Source of the DNA: UBA5704 sp036380715 | GTDB lineage: Bacteria > Acidobacteriota > Thermoanaerobaculia > Multivoradales > UBA5704 | DNA length: 50,645 bases | Direction: 5' to 3' | NCBI GenBank assembly: GCA_036380715.1 | Contig: DASVEF010000228.1 | Coordinates: forward strand, 1 to 50,645 | Shown here: positions 34,069-42,961 of the stretch, in pieces | Position numbering within the stretch: position 1 is the first letter of the stretch | Layout of the letters: each line of letters opens with the position of its first letter | Made by a program: the position numbers and the translations under genes | Notes under the pieces: generated by a model | What the model was told of the DNA's origin: nothing | Seen by the model: only the letters and a program-made list of their open reading frames with translations | Database searches by the model: none

Positions 34069-34500
34069 ATGAAGCCCAAAGCAGAGAAGAGATCTGCCGG
34101 CGAGGAAACGCGGCGGCTCATGGAGCTGCTCCGCTTCCTCGCGCGCACTCTGGATGTCAGCAACGCCGCGCTCGCGCGTAAGGCCGAAGTCCCTCTCGCC
34201 AGCCTGGTGAGGTACTTCCATGGCACGGGCGAGCCCAAAGTCGAATTCCTTCTCGCCGTGGTGCAGGCGCTCGGCCTCGAGGTCCGGGAATTCTTTGAGC
34301 TGGCCTATCCCTCTCCGGCGGCTCCCACCGCTGCCCGCACGAAGGTCGCCAAACTCCTGAACCAGCTACAGCCCGGCAGCTCCCCGGAGCTTCCGACCGT
34401 CGAGCCGAAGCCGGAGACTCCACCCCTCACCCGCGAGGAGCTGCAAGGAATGCTCGACGATCTCCGGCGGGAGCTATCCGAGATCCTGAAGCCGAAATAG
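34069..34500 (+). CDS. XRE-family helix-turn-helix protein
   Basis: A 143-residue DNA-binding protein. The helix-turn-helix lies at about residues 20-75 (LLRFLARTLDVSNAALARKA, then VPLASLVRYFHGTGEPKVEF), followed by a Pro-rich linker and an acidic/basic helical C terminus (LTREELQGMLDDLRRELSEI). The ATG at 34069 has no Shine-Dalgarno, so it may be translated from a leaderless transcript. It is bracketed by two copies of the dispersed repeat and lies next to the 21-bp array. The target is unknown. Confidence 0.78.
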   Translation: MKPKAEKRSAGEETRRLMELLRFLARTLDVSNAALARKAEVPLASLVRYFHGTGEPKVEFLLAVVQALGLEVREFFELAYPSPAAPTAARTKVAKLLNQLQPGSSPELPTVEPKPETPPLTREELQGMLDDLRRELSEILKPK

Positions 34501-34536
34501 AGGCCTGACGCAGACTCCCAAGGGGGTGGAGTCGCT

Positions 34537-34690
34537 GCTTTCGAGCCCCCGAAGGGGGCGACGGCATGTAGCCCGGGGCGTCAGCCCCGGGAACAGTTCC
34601 CCAAAAATCCCTGAACCCCGGAGGGGTGACGGCGGGCTGAGGGGCGATAGCCCCGACAGGGAAAGGGCCGACCGGCCGTCCACGAAACGG
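34537..34690. repeat. Dispersed ~155-bp repeat, copy 2
   Basis: The same element as at 33373-33532, in the same orientation. The two copies are about 1.16 kb apart and bracket the XRE gene and the 21-bp array. Confidence 0.75.
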
Positions 34691-34873
34691 TTGGCACCTA
34701 ATCCGGCACCTAATCCGGGCAGCACGCCCGCCAGCTCTCGTTCGTCGCTTGGGCCTGCCATGGTTAAGTGCTGCGCAGCTGCGCACCTCGCAACGGGAGC
34801 GAAGCGGGGACCGGAATAGGCTGATTACGGTGAGGTCGCGCATCTGGCTTTGCTAGACTGGACTTCACAATTC
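34691..34873. other. Non-coding stretch after repeat copy 2
   Basis: It contains the doubled phrase CACCTAATCCGG and a CTGCGCAGCTGCGCA palindrome near 34770. There is no gene and no clear terminator for the large SBBP gene that ends at 34874. Confidence 0.5.
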
Positions 34874-37800
34874 CTAGTCAGCGTCGTCAGGAGCACAGGC
34901 CATCACGCGTCTTATCTGTTTCGCCATTCTAATGAAGTCGGTTGCCAACTCCTGTGGGATCTGCTTCCCGGCCTGCGCATTCACTTCGTTCAGGAAGGCG
35001 GCGAGCGCTGCGCACGCGGCGGCAGTGCCGATGTTCGATAACGCCGCAAGCTTGGCTAAAAGGCTGTTCTTGATGCCAGGAAGGAGATTTTCGTCTCGAA
35101 TCCTGGAGATGAGATGGCTGATTTGCTCCGTTGCACCCTCAATATGCACGGGGAATCGGCACGCTCCAGCGTTGCCGACAGCATCGGCTGCAAGGCACTC
35201 GACGACCGAGGTGCCGATCGCGAAGATCGAACCCGACATGGGGCTGCATGTGAAGGTTGCGGCACCACAGTTGTCGGTCGCTGTCGCGGTGAAAGTCGCC
35301 GTCGCGCCGGCGGGCGTCGCGGCTGGGATCGACAAGCCTTCTGGGCAAACCACCCTGGGCGGGACCGTGTCGATCAGGGTCACGACTGCGTCGGCTGAGG
35401 CGGGAGTCCTCTCGCGGTTACCGGTCTGGTCGCGGGCAATGCTGGAGAATGCATACGTGTGCCCATAAGTTCCCAGGAACATCTCGCTCGTTTGCTGGAT
35501 GTGCCATAGCCACGGCTCGAATATCCCCCCGTCCTCGGACACGTAGATGGCATAGTCGAGCACTCCGGACCCGGTATCGCTACCTGACCATTGGACCGCA
35601 ACCTCGGGACCACACTGGGGTGATTCGATGGGTCCGACTTGGCTCATCGGTGGTTCCATGTCCAAGCGGTTCGACCATACGCCGGTGTCGATCGGCGCAT
35701 TTGTATCGAAAATTATAGTGGCGTGGTTGGGCACATAGGTGCCGATCGTGATGGCCTGCTTTGGCGACACTGTGAAGAAAACGCTCCCATCCCCTTCGGG
35801 TGGATTGATGTTGGGTGGCAGGAACCCGGCGTCGGGATCGATCGGCGGCTGTCCTGTCGCCGGATCGATCGACATGAGGCGCCAGCGCAGGATGCCCTCA
35901 CCGCGGTCGAGCCCTGCAATGACTTGGACGAGCAGGTTTGTATTCGGTCGCAGATCGACGATGCTTTCGAAGCTGGCCGATCCGGGGGGTGGCGTGACCT
36001 GCACATTGCCGAACGAGATCGGACCGAGCTCCAGCGTGTCGAAGTCGAGCGTGGTGGCGTCGAGGTGGTCCTCGATGACGACCGTGCTCGCGGGGGCCGT
36101 GGCTGTCTCGAGGTTCTCGAAATAGACTGCATAGCGGAGCGGTTGGGTGCCGGAGACGTAACGCCCCGTTCCGCTTCCCTGCGGGCCGATCTTGGCGTTA
36201 GGATCGACGGCGAAGACGACGCTGACGTCGAATGGGTCGGTGAGGCGGTCCAGCATCTTGGCGCACGCTTCCCAGGTCTTGAACGCATCGCCTGCGAGGA
36301 TGCCGAGCTGGATGAGCAGGGCTGGCGGAAAGACGCTTCTCCCGCATGCCGCACCTGCCTCCACGGCAGCCTCCAGAATGATTTGGTTGACACTCTTCGG
36401 CGATGATGGCGAGCCGAAGCTCCTGCCCACCTCGGCGATAGCCTCGACCGCCGACTCCCTATAAATATTCATGAGTCCTTCGAACAAGACTTCCACACAG
36501 CCGGGACCTGGAATCAATGCCACTACGTCACCAAGGATCTTTGCGACTCCATTGATGCAATTCGCTGTCGAGGGTGTCGCTGCGAGAATATCCCTCGCCC
36601 GGCTCATGAAGTACGCATCGTCGAGTTTGGCCTGCAGCGCGAACGAGCCTCCCGCTGACGGGGTGATAATTAGCGGCAGGGTCAGCGTCGAACCGGGCGG
36701 TATGAGGGGCAGGAAGAGCGGAACGGCCCGGTCCGTGGCGGTCTGCACATCGAGTGGCAGCTGCGCGATGGCCGGATCAAGTCCTCCTGGAATCTTGCCG
36801 ACCGCAAAGTCGAGACGTACGTGGCCGTTCTCGGGCAAGCCATGTAGCGTCACCGGCACACCGATCGCGTCGACGTTGCCGCGATTGCCGACAACCAGGA
36901 AGTACTTCGTGGGGACACCGCCGCGTACCCGATTGGGGCCGATCACGTCGATCCACACCTCAGCACCGCCCCCCGGCTCTACAGTGAAAGCAGCCGCAAG
37001 CTTCACCACGGTGCCATCGGAGAAGGAGACGACGAGGTCCCGCGTTCCAGGCGGCTTCCCTTGGAGGTCGAAGATGGCGCGGATGTGCGTTACATCGATC
37101 ACCGCCGCGGAGATCGCTGCGATGTCTTCACGTGTGTGGGCCACGAGCTCCACACTCACCGCACCCGGCGGAAAGTTGATGCCGCGGATCATTACGGTTA
37201 CGGTACCCGCGTTGCCGCCGCGCGTTGGCGTCAGTCCAATCAGCCGCACATCGGGCGCGTCCAGCAGCTTCGCGATGAATCCGTCGGCGTCTCCGCCGTG
37301 GCCTGGAAAGAGCGCATTCTCGGTGGGAAAGTCCGTCGAATTCGCCTGTCCGCCCACGTACGCGTTTCCCTGCCCATCGACGGCGATCGTGTAGGCGAAG
37401 TCGATATAACTTCCGCCCAGGTAAGTGGAGTAGAGCAGCTCGAACGCTGGCGTCAGCTTGGTAACGAATGCGTTCCAGATACCCGCGAGCTGCCCTTGCA
37501 TGGCTTTTGTAGTCGGAAAATTCGCGGACGCCGTGGCTCCCGTGAGGTAGAGGTTTCCCTCCGTGTCGCGCGCCATGCCCTCGGCGGCATCCTCTCCGCC
37601 GCCGCCGATGAACGAAGAATAGAGAATAGCCGTGCCGGCAGGATCGAGCTTGGCCAGGAAAGCATCCGACGGGCCGCCTCCGAACTGCGGCTGCCTCGCA
37701 CCGTTCGTCGGGAAGTCCGGCGAGGCGGTGCGGCCGGTGACGTACGCGGCGCCCGCCGCATCAACCACGATGCCGGTCACACTGTCCGCGCGGCCGCCGC

Positions 37801-39886
37801 CGAGATAAGTCGAGTAGGAGATGGACGGCGTTTCCACCACCCGCGACAGGGACACGTCATCGATCAGCGCTGCCGCGCCGCCTTCAAGTGAGATGCTCAC
37901 TCGCGCGTCGGTCTGACTGGTGACTGCGAATTCGCGTACGATCGTGTTCCGCGGCGCATTATCCGGAAGCGAGAATGTCTCGGCAAACGCCGTCCCGACT
38001 CGCACCGTCACCACGGGTCCGGTCCCGGACGGACCTGCCGGCGCGCTACCGAGGCTGAATCGCAGCCGATAGAAGGCCGGGTTGGCGGCGGGAAAGATCG
38101 ATTGCATAGGGCTCAAGCGGTACTCCTGTTTCGATTCGATCTTGGATGGAATCGCCGCCAGACCGCCGAGACGCGTGTAAGGGCCGCTGCCTGGTAGAAA
38201 GTCCGGCGAGTCGCTTGCGATCAGGTCAGCGGTCCCGTCCGCGACCATCCAGTTGGCGAAAGCTGTGTAGCCGAGTTCGGTCGTATCGCCGTTCTCCCCC
38301 TCGAATCCGTCGGTGAGCAGCGGCACCGCCTCCACTGCGGACGTCAGCTTGGCAACGAAGCCGTCGGTTTCGCCGGCGAGTGCCGGCTGCACCGCATTGC
38401 GGGTTGGGAAGTCTGCCGCGGCCGTGGTACCCGCAACGTAGACCTTGCGGTCAGGATCGACCGTCACCGCCAGTGCCTGCTGGAATCCCGTTCCTCCCAA
38501 GCTGCTCGAGTACAGCAGTACCGCGCCGTTCGCAGCGAGCTTCGCCACGAAGGCGTTGCCCGTGCCGAAGACAGAATTGGACGTTGGTACGCTGCCTACG
38601 CCGACAAAGAAGACGTTGGACGCGCCGTCGAGAGCGATCGCGGTGGCGCGAGACGGCGCTTGCCCTCCGAAATACGTCGAAAATTCGAAGTCAGTACCGG
38701 TTGCGTTCAGCTTGGCAACGAAGGAATCCTGAAGCCCATTGCCCGTCGTAGTCTGGATCGCGTGCAGCGTGGGGAAGTCCGCCGACTGGGTATAACCGGT
38801 CACGTAAGCATGGCCTTGCGGGTCGACCGCGATGGCCTCGCCCCAGTCACTCCTGTTGCCCCCGAAAAGGACCGAGTACACGAGCGCCGTCCCGGTAGCA
38901 TTCAGCTTGGAGACGAAGACATCGGCGTTTCCACGTGGATATTGCGGCAGGCCGTGCCACGTGGACTCCTCGGGCGAGCTCGTTGTCCCCACGACGTACG
39001 CGTTGCCCGACGCGTCGACCGCGACGCCCGAGACCAGGTCGCTATATGATCCGGGCAGATAAGTCGAATAAATCAGCACCGGGTCGATGACGAGCGGGCG
39101 ACGCTCGTTGTAGGAGCCGATTTGGAATCCGACGGTCCTTCGTCCCGTCAAGATGTAGCGCCCGTCTACGTGGAGACGAACGCCGTCGATCTCCTGATAG
39201 ATTCGGGGTCGTGAGACGCGAAGCGGCGAAGCTTCGCCCTCGATGAGAAGGTCGCCTTCTGCGGAGATGCGCAGATCGCCGCCACCGTCCAGCTCGAGCT
39301 CTATGCGTCGTGGATCGGAGCCCGGGGCGACGATGAAATCGTACTCGAGACGCTGGGGATCTCCATAGCACTCGATGTCGATTCCCGGATAGACTGCCTC
39401 GTACCTGATCCTCCGATAGGTTGGAATGTTCGTGTGCCAACGGACGCGATCCGAACCGACAAGATAGTTCGCAGTGCCTGGGAGTATGTCGACGCCTGTG
39501 GTGCGGCCGTCACCCACGGCACCGAGGAATCGCATGCGCACCACCCTCGGCTTGCCTTGGCGGGCTGACGGTACGAGTATCACCTCCGATGCCTTGAATA
39601 ATACTGTGTAGCCGGGGCCGCGGGCGAGGAAGCGCACATCCGCTTTGACTTGGCCGTCGTTGCGCTCAAAGCTCAGCGGCAGGTGGGCGTACGCCACGGC
39701 GGGTGCGCGTCGCTGCTCGTCCGGCCCCATCTGGGCATCGATTCGGTGCTGGATGAGGAGGAAGAATAGGACAGCAACCAGCCGGCGGATGAAGTGTCGG
39801 AGAGCGTTTCGGGTGTGCGAAGCCGGGGTGTGCCCGTTGGAATTGCGCATCGATCCTTCAGGCATCTGAGTGCCAAATAGACTCAT
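34874..39886 (-). CDS. Large secreted SBBP-repeat protein with C-terminal HYR-like and FIMAH-like domains
   Basis: A 1670-residue exported protein. A signal region (RRLVAVLFFLLIQHRIDAQ) is followed by the conserved N-terminal domain of SBBP proteins (about 60-275, LSFERNDGQVKADVRFLARG). Seven SBBP repeats of the type YSTYLGGSxxD...IAVDxxGNAYVTGxTxSxDFPT follow, enough for one seven-bladed propeller. A 165-residue beta-rich insertion (LLTDGFEGENGDTTELGYTA onward) splits blades 4 and 5. Then come a TIG-like domain, DUF11-like segments, an HYR-like domain (NCGAATFTCSPMSGSIFAIG) and a helical FIMAH-like C terminus (IKNSLLAKLAALSNIGTAAA). The ATG at 39886 is about 10 bases after AGGGAG. The AT-rich promoter at 40058-40084 suits it. 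A surface or extracellular role is likely. Confidence 0.88.
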   Translation of the reverse strand: MSLFGTQMPEGSMRNSNGHTPASHTRNALRHFIRRLVAVLFFLLIQHRIDAQMGPDEQRRAPAVAYAHLPLSFERNDGQVKADVRFLARGPGYTVLFKASEVILVPSARQGKPRVVRMRFLGAVGDGRTTGVDILPGTANYLVGSDRVRWHTNIPTYRRIRYEAVYPGIDIECYGDPQRLEYDFIVAPGSDPRRIELELDGGGDLRISAEGDLLIEGEASPLRVSRPRIYQEIDGVRLHVDGRYILTGRRTVGFQIGSYNERRPLVIDPVLIYSTYLPGSYSDLVSGVAVDASGNAYVVGTTSSPEESTWHGLPQYPRGNADVFVSKLNATGTALVYSVLFGGNRSDWGEAIAVDPQGHAYVTGYTQSADFPTLHAIQTTTGNGLQDSFVAKLNATGTDFEFSTYFGGQAPSRATAIALDGASNVFFVGVGSVPTSNSVFGTGNAFVAKLAANGAVLLYSSSLGGTGFQQALAVTVDPDRKVYVAGTTAAADFPTRNAVQPALAGETDGFVAKLTSAVEAVPLLTDGFEGENGDTTELGYTAFANWMVADGTADLIASDSPDFLPGSGPYTRLGGLAAIPSKIESKQEYRLSPMQSIFPAANPAFYRLRFSLGSAPAGPSGTGPVVTVRVGTAFAETFSLPDNAPRNTIVREFAVTSQTDARVSISLEGGAAALIDDVSLSRVVETPSISYSTYLGGGRADSVTGIVVDAAGAAYVTGRTASPDFPTNGARQPQFGGGPSDAFLAKLDPAGTAILYSSFIGGGGEDAAEGMARDTEGNLYLTGATASANFPTTKAMQGQLAGIWNAFVTKLTPAFELLYSTYLGGSYIDFAYTIAVDGQGNAYVGGQANSTDFPTENALFPGHGGDADGFIAKLLDAPDVRLIGLTPTRGGNAGTVTVMIRGINFPPGAVSVELVAHTREDIAAISAAVIDVTHIRAIFDLQGKPPGTRDLVVSFSDGTVVKLAAAFTVEPGGGAEVWIDVIGPNRVRGGVPTKYFLVVGNRGNVDAIGVPVTLHGLPENGHVRLDFAVGKIPGGLDPAIAQLPLDVQTATDRAVPLFLPLIPPGSTLTLPLIITPSAGGSFALQAKLDDAYFMSRARDILAATPSTANCINGVAKILGDVVALIPGPGCVEVLFEGLMNIYRESAVEAIAEVGRSFGSPSSPKSVNQIILEAAVEAGAACGRSVFPPALLIQLGILAGDAFKTWEACAKMLDRLTDPFDVSVVFAVDPNAKIGPQGSGTGRYVSGTQPLRYAVYFENLETATAPASTVVIEDHLDATTLDFDTLELGPISFGNVQVTPPPGSASFESIVDLRPNTNLLVQVIAGLDRGEGILRWRLMSIDPATGQPPIDPDAGFLPPNINPPEGDGSVFFTVSPKQAITIGTYVPNHATIIFDTNAPIDTGVWSNRLDMEPPMSQVGPIESPQCGPEVAVQWSGSDTGSGVLDYAIYVSEDGGIFEPWLWHIQQTSEMFLGTYGHTYAFSSIARDQTGNRERTPASADAVVTLIDTVPPRVVCPEGLSIPAATPAGATATFTATATDNCGAATFTCSPMSGSIFAIGTSVVECLAADAVGNAGACRFPVHIEGATEQISHLISRIRDENLLPGIKNSLLAKLAALSNIGTAAACAALAAFLNEVNAQAGKQIPQELATDFIRMAKQIRRVMACAPDDAD

Positions 39887-39982
39887 CACAGACTGGCTCC
39901 CTGTTTGTCATATTTCTGTTCAGTGCAACATCGATGACCCTTCCGGAAGCTAGCGGGTAGGAACGGCTACCATTTACCCGAC

Positions 39983-40033
39983 CTAACACAGACAGGAATA
40001 GGGCCGTGGCGGAGGTACAAGCTCGGTGTTCAT
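39983..40033 (-). CDS. Possible 16-residue leader peptide
   Basis: ATG at 40033 to TAG at 39983 encodes MNTELVPPPRPYSCLC. It lies between the strong promoter at 40058-40084 and the SBBP gene. The Pro-Pro-Pro-Arg-Pro stretch could stall ribosomes. There is no strong Shine-Dalgarno, so this is a low-confidence call. Confidence 0.25.
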   Translation of the reverse strand: MNTELVPPPRPYSCLC

Positions 40034-40057
40034 GCTTGGTTCTCTTTTGTGGAGGAG

Positions 40058-40084
40058 ATTATAATTCCATCTTATTGAAGTCAA
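40058..40084 (-). promoter_or_regulatory. AT-rich sigma-70-type promoter of the SBBP gene
   Basis: On the minus strand TTGACT (40079-40084) and TATAAT (40058-40063) are separated by 15 bases, or by 17 if TAATCT is taken as the -10. The surrounding 80 bases are unusually AT-rich for this genome. The leader to the ATG at 39886 would be about 165 nt. Confidence 0.6.
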
Positions 40085-40448
40085 GTAGATAGATAGAAAT
40101 ATAAAAACAGGGTACCTGCCCACCTGACATTTGCCTCCGGGCAATGAAAGGCCCCCCGCGCGCAGGGTACCCGCTCGGTACCCCCCCGCCAGCCCTCCCT
40201 GCTCGAACGGGCATTTACAGCGCTTTCTTGCCGAGCTTTTTCTGATCTCACGCCGGCCGCCGGATGTTGCCGCGGCAACCCGCCCAGCTATGTGCGGCAA
40301 GGATGGGGAAGATGGAAAATACAGGGGGACGGTCGAGATCGCCTACTTTACGTACGCCGAGGCCGGTTACTTATTCGGCGGGCTCACCCGGTGTGCGTCC
40401 TTTTCTCCGTCGCCTGGTCTTCCGGCTGGGTCGCGGGATTGCCACGAA
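40085..40448. other. Intergenic stretch without a gene
   Basis: It holds a GGGTACC-rich inverted pair near 40169-40187 and a purine-rich stretch near 40300-40330. I see no coding region with a ribosome-binding site, and no complete repeat element. Confidence 0.5.
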
Positions 40449-41808
40449 TTACCCCCTTCCCTCCAAAGGCCTGTGCCACGCGCGGCTGATGTACTCCGCC
40501 ATACTGCGGAACGTCTCCGCCTCCGCCCGGCGTTCGCGGACGGCGCGCTCCATCAGGAGCCAGGTGGCCAGCCCTTCGGCGTGCAGGCCCCAGCCTTTGA
40601 GGAGCGGGACGAATTCTTCGGCGAGCTCCAGGGCTTCTTCGTGCTTGCCGCGCGACACGTAGACTTCCATGAGGTCGATCGACAGCAGGGTCAGCTCGTG
40701 GGCGTAGACAGGGTCCTGGAGGTCGTACCAGAGGCGCTTGAAGATCTCTTCGGCTTCGGCGAGGTCTCCGAGACCGCGGGCGATCTTCCCTTCCAGCCAG
40801 TGGAGGCGCGTGCGGGGTCCAGGGATCTCTGAACTGCGCGTAGAGCGGCCGGGAGGTCTCCAGCATGGCGAGCGCTTCGCGGGGTTTCCCGGCGTCGTTG
40901 AGGAAGAGCGCCAAGGTATGCCGGCCGCACCACTCCAGGCGCGGCTCGCGGAGCGGGTCGATGAGCGCGAGCCCGTCCTGCGCCAGCTTGATTGCCCTCT
41001 CGGGGTTCGTATAGCCGATCGTATCGGCCTGCTGGAGGAGGGTCCGGCCCTCCAGGTGCGCGTCCTTCAGGCTCCGGTAGATGGCGGTGGCGCGGTCCAG
41101 GATGTCCTCCGCCCGCTCGAATTCGCCGAGGTCTTTGTGGAGGCTGGCGCGGAGGGAGAGGAGGCCGGCTTTTTCCAGGGGATCTACGGTCCCCCGCGAC
41201 AGCTCCTCCTTGGCGGCGTCGAGAGCGCTCTCCGCGCCGGCGAAGTCGGAGGCCAGGCGCCTGGCGTTCCCCAGGGCCGCGAGCGCGGCCGCTCGGAAGT
41301 CCGCGATCCGCTCCTTGCCGTGCTTGGCCGGGTCCAGCGTCTCCACGACCGCTAGGGCCAGCTCGGCGATCCGGACCGCGTAGGCCGGAGCGCGGAAGCC
41401 CGTCTCCCGGCACTTTTCCAGGAGCCGGTCGTAGAGCCCCCAGTTGTGCATCCGGGGATCTGCCCGGACCAGGGCGAGCTGCCGGTCCGGATTGTGCTTT
41501 TCCAGGATGTGCCAGAGGCCAATTCCCCGGAGCCTTTCGCGCGCCAGCTCGGCCGCGGTCTCGTCGACGGAGCCGAGCGCCCGCTGGAAGGTCTCGTTGT
41601 AGCGCTCCGGATCGTCGGGGAAGAGGGCGCTCCGGAAGTCTCCCCTGGAGTAGACGAAGCCCTCTTCCGCGTCGACCTGGATCGCCGTCTCCAGGCACGT
41701 TCCGCATTCCCGCAGCAGGTGCCGGACCACTTGCTGGGTGTCCCGCCGCGACAGCTCCGACCGGAAGAACCTCTGGAACAGCTCCCTCGAGACGTGATCC
41801 TCGGCCAT
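40449..41808 (-). pseudogene. TPR-repeat protein with N-terminal Cys-rich motif, frameshifted
   Basis: The intact gene would encode about 452 residues. It starts at ATG 41808 (AGGAGAG upstream) with MAEDHVSRELFQRFFRSELS and a zinc-finger-like HLLRECGTCLE motif reminiscent of anti-sigma zf-HC2 regions. TPR-like helical pairs follow (EELSRGTVDPLEKAGLLSLR and FERAEDILDRATAIYRSLKD). At plus-strand 40814-40817 a GGGG run carries one base too many. The frame breaks after FRDPWT, and the expected continuation RLHWLEGKIARGLGDLAEAE resumes in the next frame, ending at the TAA at 40449. It is either a recent mutation or a sequencing error. A 6-bp GGTGTC/GACACC inverted repeat lies 43 bases before the start. 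Confidence 0.8.
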
Positions 41809-41921
41809 GGCGCGTTCTCTCCTCTCTAGGACCATAGTTCCCTGAGAGGGTGTCCAGCGTGACACCTGAGACGCCGGCGGAGCAAAACCGGCGTCGGGAG
41901 AGGCGTGACGCGAGGGCTGGG

Positions 41922-42188
41922 CTAGCCGTTCGGGTCCGCGCCAGCCCGCGAATCTCCGTCGTCCGTCTGGGAGGCTGTCGGGTCCTCCGTTGCCGTGGAC
42001 GTCCCGCCATCCGGGTCCGCGGTGGATCGGCTCTCCTGGAAGAGCGCGAGGACGGGCGCCAGGTGTGCCCGGAGGGTTTCGAGGAGGGCTTGCAACGGCT
42101 CCTGCCGCGGGGCCGGCAGCGCCGCCGCGGGCAGCGCGACGGCCAGCGCGAGCAGGAGGAGGGCGACAGCTCGACGTGTGCGGCTCAT
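41922..42188 (-). CDS. Small secreted protein
   Basis: An 88-residue protein with a clear signal peptide (AVALLLLALAVALPAAALPA). The mature part starts with a helical stretch (PLQALLETLRAHLAPVLALF) and ends in an acidic Ser/Thr/Asp-rich tail. AAAGGAAACGG precedes the ATG at 42188. It sits between a Cys-rich secreted protein and the TPR gene on the same strand. I do not recognise a family. Confidence 0.72.
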   Translation of the reverse strand: MSRTRRAVALLLLALAVALPAAALPAPRQEPLQALLETLRAHLAPVLALFQESRSTADPDGGTSTATEDPTASQTDDGDSRAGADPNG

Positions 42189-42222
42189 GTCCGTTTCCTT
42201 TCGATGGGGATGGAGTGCGCCA

Positions 42223-42281
42223 GCCCCTCACCCCCTGCCCCCCTCTCCCACCCCCTCCCGTGCTGCCGGGAGAGGGGGGAG
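42223..42281. repeat. CCCTCACC/GGGAGAGGG repeat, partial copy
   Basis: The left arm CCCCTCACCCCCTGCCCCCC then TCTCCC and an internal GGGAGAGGGG are present; the outer right arm is missing. It lies between the two small secreted-protein genes. Confidence 0.75.
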
Positions 42282-42330
42282 ACGACCAGGATGGGGGAAG
42301 GGGCCTACTGGAGCGGGACGGGGAAGCTCC

Positions 42331-42792
42331 TCAGATCGGATTGCACTCCGCGTTGCACTGCGAGAAGGTGCCGCCGCCGCAACGGCAGCAGGACATGCAG
42401 TCGCCGTATCGATCGCAGCGGCAGCAGGGCGGGGTGTCGTTACAAGGACATAGCGGGCAGTACGTCGTGACGCCGTCGCAGGTGACATGCCCGCGCTGGC
42501 CGATATCGCAGTTCCGGTCCACCGTCGAGCAACTGCTGTTGCCCGAGCAGCTCACGGCGGGGTGCTCACCGCAGCTCGCCTGGGCGTTGCAGATGGACAG
42601 TTGACCGAAGTCTACGCGCTCCACGGGTGAGGGCGTTCCGGCCTTCAGGATCGCGCAAGAGCCTGTGGCCACAGGCTCGCCGAGGATGGCGGCCAGGACT
42701 TGGCTGGTGAGGGGGACCTGGCTCGGCGTCTGGGCGGAAGCGGCGACCGAGACAAAGAGAAGGGCACAGGCGACAATCCATCGGTTCCTCAT
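42331..42792 (-). CDS. Cysteine-rich secreted protein
   Basis: A 153-residue protein with a signal peptide (WIVACALLFVSVAASAQ). The mature part has 19 cysteines, concentrated in the last 75 residues (TYCPLCPCNDTPPCCRCDRY, then GDCMSCCRCGGGTFSQCNAE). The spacing suggests multiple disulfides or a metal cluster. It does not match a family I know; the N-terminal mature part (LAAILGEPVATGSCAILKAG) is not Cys-rich. AAGGAGAAG precedes the ATG at 42792. It is first of three leftward genes with the 88-residue secreted protein and the TPR gene, which may work together. Confidence 0.78.
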   Translation of the reverse strand: MRNRWIVACALLFVSVAASAQTPSQVPLTSQVLAAILGEPVATGSCAILKAGTPSPVERVDFGQLSICNAQASCGEHPAVSCSGNSSCSTVDRNCDIGQRGHVTCDGVTTYCPLCPCNDTPPCCRCDRYGDCMSCCRCGGGTFSQCNAECNPI

Positions 42793-42903
42793 AGGCTTCT
42801 CCTTTCCTTATGAGTGAAACTCGTAACGTCCTCACCTACTATGGTGTGGCCCGTCAGGGAAACGAGACGCCGTGCGGCTCCCCCCTGGCTTTTCGAGGGT
42901 ATT

Positions 42904-42953
42904 GTCCTGGGCGGTGGTGAGAATGCCGGTATAACCCCGGCGCGACGAGCGTG
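42904..42953 (-). pseudogene. 50-bp fragment duplicated from the HAF-repeat gene
   Basis: This stretch matches 44415-44463, inside the HAF gene, at about 90% with one 1-base gap (GTCCTGGGCGGTGGTGAGAA onward, ending GCGACGAGCGTG). The frame is lost here. It is a relic of the HAF-repeat coding sequence 1.5 kb away. Confidence 0.7.
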
Positions 42954-42961
42954 GTGCTTAT

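Noticed and set aside
33414..34181. Trp-rich repeat protein read through the second 21-bp array
   Set aside because: The frame starts inside a dispersed repeat and runs into the XRE gene; all frames are open because of the period.
39955..39981. Attenuator hairpins in the SBBP leader
   Set aside because: Only 5-6 bp stems (CGGGTA/TACCCG and GGTAG/CTACC) without a T-run.
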